This document shows positions 39,511 to 39,684 of a stretch of DNA of 39,684 nucleotides, one piece after another. Under the pieces are notes generated by a model. That model was not told where the DNA came from, did no database searches, and was given only the letters and a program-made list of their open reading frames with translations. The DNA comes from JBBQXY01 sp051004815 (lineage in GTDB: Bacteria > Chloroflexota > Ktedonobacteria > Ktedonobacterales > Ktedonobacteraceae). Position numbers and translations under genes: made by a program. Within the stretch, counting starts at the first letter, position 1. The number at the start of each line of letters is the position of its first letter. The stretch spans positions 1-39,684 of the forward strand of contig JBPCJY010000260.1 of the NCBI GenBank assembly GCA_051004815.1. The letters are read 5' to 3'.

Positions 39511-39544
39511 TGTTGTGTGGCAGCAAAAACGCTACCACACAACA
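39511..39544. terminator. Long hairpin between gltX and tnpB
   Basis: TGTTGTGTGG (39511-39520) pairs with CCACACAACA (39535-39544). Three more pairs (AGC/GCT) extend it past one mismatch, around an AAAAAC loop. It lies 33 bp after gltX and 18 bp past the tnpB stop on the other strand. It may terminate gltX, belong to the right end of the insertion sequence and its guide RNA, or both. Confidence 0.55.
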
Positions 39545-39562
39545 GATTCTTTGCTGTAGTGA

Positions 39563-39684
39563 TTACTCCCCATGCATAAATGCAGGGGCTTCTTGGGGCA
39601 AACCCACGCGGTGTAATCCCACCGCTGTGATGTTTATGGCAGCATTCAGATCACGATCAATCACCAGGAGGCAACAGGGGCAAT
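39563..39684 (-). CDS. tnpB: IS200/IS605-family TnpB, C-terminal fragment (cut by window edge)
   Basis: On the minus strand the frame enters from the window edge and ends at TAA (39563-39565), coding 39 visible residues. CPCC is the end of the zinc ribbon and VIDRDLNAAINI carries the last catalytic Asp and the conserved Asn-Ala-Ala of TnpB. The tail GLHRVGLPQEAPAFMHGE follows. TnpB is an RNA-guided DNA nuclease encoded by IS605-type elements. Its guide RNA should be encoded on the same strand from inside this 3' end through about 39480, which includes the hairpin at 39511-39544. The C-terminus differs from that of the fragment at 1-93, so these are two different elements. Confidence 0.88.
   Translation of the reverse strand, partial: CPCCLLVIDRDLNAAINITAVGLHRVGLPQEAPAFMHGE

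Overview
The window looks like chromosomal DNA of a soil-type Chloroflexota bacterium, most likely class Ktedonobacteria. This is inferred from content, not from any search. The signs are a Ser/Thr kinase fused to a WD40 propeller, several DUF2079-type membrane proteins, proline/glutamine-rich disordered tails on membrane proteins, IS605-type tnpB genes, moderate GC, and a mix of Firmicute-like and actinobacterial-like families. The 3' ends of two different tnpB genes lie at the two edges (1-93 and 39563-39684) and point inward.

Layout. 109-6331 is a polysaccharide block: a GH26-like mannanase, then a membrane glycosyltransferase 2 fused to a GH113-like glycosidase, then the kinase-WD40 protein. 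6396-10019 holds a phospholipase C/acid phosphatase-type phosphoesterase, a metallophosphoesterase with a large acidic insertion, and pth. 10045-11311 is a small minus-strand operon of a CPBP-like membrane protein, an SdpR-type ArsR regulator and a small membrane protein, with a perfect palindromic operator candidate upstream. 11558-12885 encodes a membrane protein and a flavodoxin. mfd fills 13225-16722.

16730-25178 is a minus-strand envelope cluster: a polyprenyl-phosphate-sugar-synthase-like GT2, a flippase-like LPG_synthase_TM protein, two DUF2079 paralogues (probable GT-C type membrane glycosyltransferases), a protein of unknown function and a DUF4388/PATAN protein. Two promoters in this cluster share a conserved block of about 60 bp. 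25420-26737 is a divergent GDPD / FlK-type thioesterase pair joined by an inverted repeat. ssrA (tmRNA) follows at 26825-27192. Its 3' side carries an AT-rich remnant of an integrated element (DUF4145 gene, tyrosine-recombinase fragment, small ORF).

28861-39478 is housekeeping and envelope DNA: acyltransferase-3, PPOX/F420-type oxidoreductase, DedA, a membrane protein with a disordered tail, lexA, a bifunctional-nuclease-domain protein, a zinc-ribbon protein, YggT, lysA and gltX. Hairpin-rich or repeated intergenic elements lie at 30837-30952 and 37741-37839.

Most candidate promoters I could place have an extended -10 of the TGN-TATAAT type. No rRNA, tRNA, CRISPR array or riboswitch was recognised. 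All functional calls come from reading motifs by eye.
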